NCBI GenBank assembly: GCA_037441725.1
Contig: JBBIRT010000173.1
Coordinates: 1 to 6,069 of the forward strand
DNA: 6,069 nucleotides
From: JBBIRT01 sp037441725
GTDB taxonomy: Bacteria > Desulfobacterota > BSN033 > UBA1163
Direction: 5' to 3'
In this document: positions 6,015 to 6,069 of the stretch, piece by piece
Position numbering within the stretch: the stretch's first letter is position 1
Layout of the letters: each line of letters starts with the position of its first letter
Notes under the pieces: generated by a model
Databases searched by the model: none
Told to the model about the DNA's origin: nothing
The model's input: only the letters and a program-made list of their open reading frames with translations
Made by a program: the position numbers and the translations under genes

Positions 6015-6069
6015 TTAAGCATGGGGTTTGCTCCAGCGTTCACCGATATAGGCCTTCTGGATCTCCTGA
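6015..6069 (-). CDS. C-terminal end of a probable ABC transporter ATPase (LivF/LivG type), 5' part outside window
   Basis: Only the last 17 codons and the TAA stop (6015-6017) are present: QEIQKAYIGERWSKPHA. The segment EIQKAYIGE resembles the V-x-x-AYLG tail that closes LivF and LivG ATPases, and the gene sits directly upstream of LivH in the same direction, which is where an ATPase of this importer is expected. The tail alone cannot tell LivF from LivG, and the eight residues after GE are longer than the usual ending. All ATPase motifs (Walker A, signature, Walker B) would lie beyond the right edge. The call rests on context as much as on sequence. Confidence 0.7.
   Translation of the reverse strand, partial: QEIQKAYIGERWSKPHA

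Noticed and set aside
1..6069. CRISPR array, insertion sequence, tRNA/rRNA, attachment site or phage genes
   Set aside because: No spaced repeats, transposase-like frame, terminal repeats or tRNA-like folds were seen; the window is densely filled by metabolic and transport genes.

Overview
The window is a compact bacterial gene cluster with every gene on the minus strand, so transcription runs from the right end to the left. The AT-leaning base composition (judged by eye, not computed), the soluble secreted binding protein without a lipobox, and the multicomponent amino-acid-type ABC importer suggest a Gram-negative (diderm) bacterium. A Desulfobacterota (deltaproteobacterial) lineage is my best guess, but nothing here fixes the taxon.

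Layout in transcription order: (1) 6069-6015, the last 17 codons and stop of an upstream gene that looks like an ABC ATPase of the LivF/LivG type; (2) 5975-5082, a LivH-type permease; (3) 5078-4074, a LivM-type permease, 3 nt after LivH; (4) 4073-3847, a 227-nt purine-rich gap (in transcript sense) holding an unusually perfect Shine-Dalgarno sequence with no gene attached; (5) 3846-2626, a periplasmic binding protein of the branched-chain amino acid (HAAT) family with a signal peptide; (6) 2600-2551, a perfect 14-bp hairpin that probably ends or protects the binding-protein transcript; (7) 2506-812, an IlvD/Edd-family dehydratase; (8) 811-685, a gap with a 9-bp inverted repeat and weak terminator/promoter candidates; (9) 684-1, a classical short-chain dehydrogenase/reductase (SDR) that runs off the left edge and lacks roughly its last 25-30 residues. 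There is no gene-free stretch over 300 nt.

How the parts may work together: the importer (ATPase, two permeases, binding protein) brings in a small organic solute. A 2,3-dihydroxy-acid dehydratase and an oxidoreductase follow in the same orientation. The obvious reading is branched-chain amino acid transport beside ilvD. However, no other ilv/leu gene is visible, the dehydratase departs from canonical IlvD at two conserved motifs, and a FabG/gluconate-dehydrogenase-like SDR follows. Uptake and catabolism of a polyhydroxy or sugar acid is therefore a reasonable alternative. I see no clearly novel system. The points most worth a second look are the dehydratase variant, the orphan Shine-Dalgarno with chained mini-ORFs ahead of the binding protein, and the hairpin between binding protein and dehydratase.
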